Position numbers and translations under genes: made by a program. The notes below the pieces were generated by a model that saw nothing but the letters and a program-made list of their open reading frames with translations, had not been told where the DNA came from and made no database searches. Of a DNA stretch of 6,137 bases, positions 6,129 to 6,137 are shown piece after piece; the first letter of the stretch is position 1, and each line of letters starts with the position of its first letter. The stretch lies in contig JAIRLF010000265.1 of assembly GCA_031259655.1 (NCBI GenBank), forward strand, positions 1-6,137, in the 5' to 3' direction. This stretch comes from Prevotellaceae bacterium. Lineage in GTDB: Bacteria; Bacteroidota; Bacteroidia; Bacteroidales; UBA932.

Positions 6129-6137
6129 AAATTATGA

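Overview
The window looks like chromosomal DNA of a member of the Bacteroidota, probably Bacteroidales. The reasons are a small secreted HYC/CC/PP protein placed just before a long CusA-type RND pump, A-rich start regions without convincing Shine-Dalgarno sequences, and matches to the Bacteroidota -7 promoter element TAnnTTTG. This placement is an inference; there is no rRNA or other marker gene. All three genes are on the + strand.

Layout: (1) 18-437, a small exported cysteine-containing protein of the HYC_CC_PP type. (2) 438-544, a short gap with two small dyads and no clear terminator. (3) 545-4156, a complete 1203-residue heavy-metal RND permease. It keeps the three substrate methionines that mark Cu(I)/Ag(I) pumps, but has three large insertions relative to E. 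coli CusA and lacks the relay lysine. (4) 4157-4697, a roughly 540-base AT-rich stretch holding a long inverted repeat and then eight tandem 54-bp units, each with short inverted arms (CTCGCC...GGCGA). The first and last units are clean palindromes. (5) 4698-6128, a AAA+ ATPase with a winged helix and a C-terminal PD-(D/E)XK-like (DUF234-type) domain. The frame of this gene is open back to position 4158, one base after the pump gene's stop, so a gene caller may extend it through the repeats into a 656-residue protein.

Genes 1 and 2 form a plausible metal (copper/silver) efflux unit. The periplasmic adaptor and the outer-membrane channel are not in the window. The repeat array and the ATPase are visibly more AT-rich than the pump gene, have no evident functional link to metal efflux, and may be a later insertion behind cusA. 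The least explained part is the 54-bp array, which could be a DNA or RNA structural element, an expanded palindromic repeat, or an in-frame repeat peptide fused to the ATPase.
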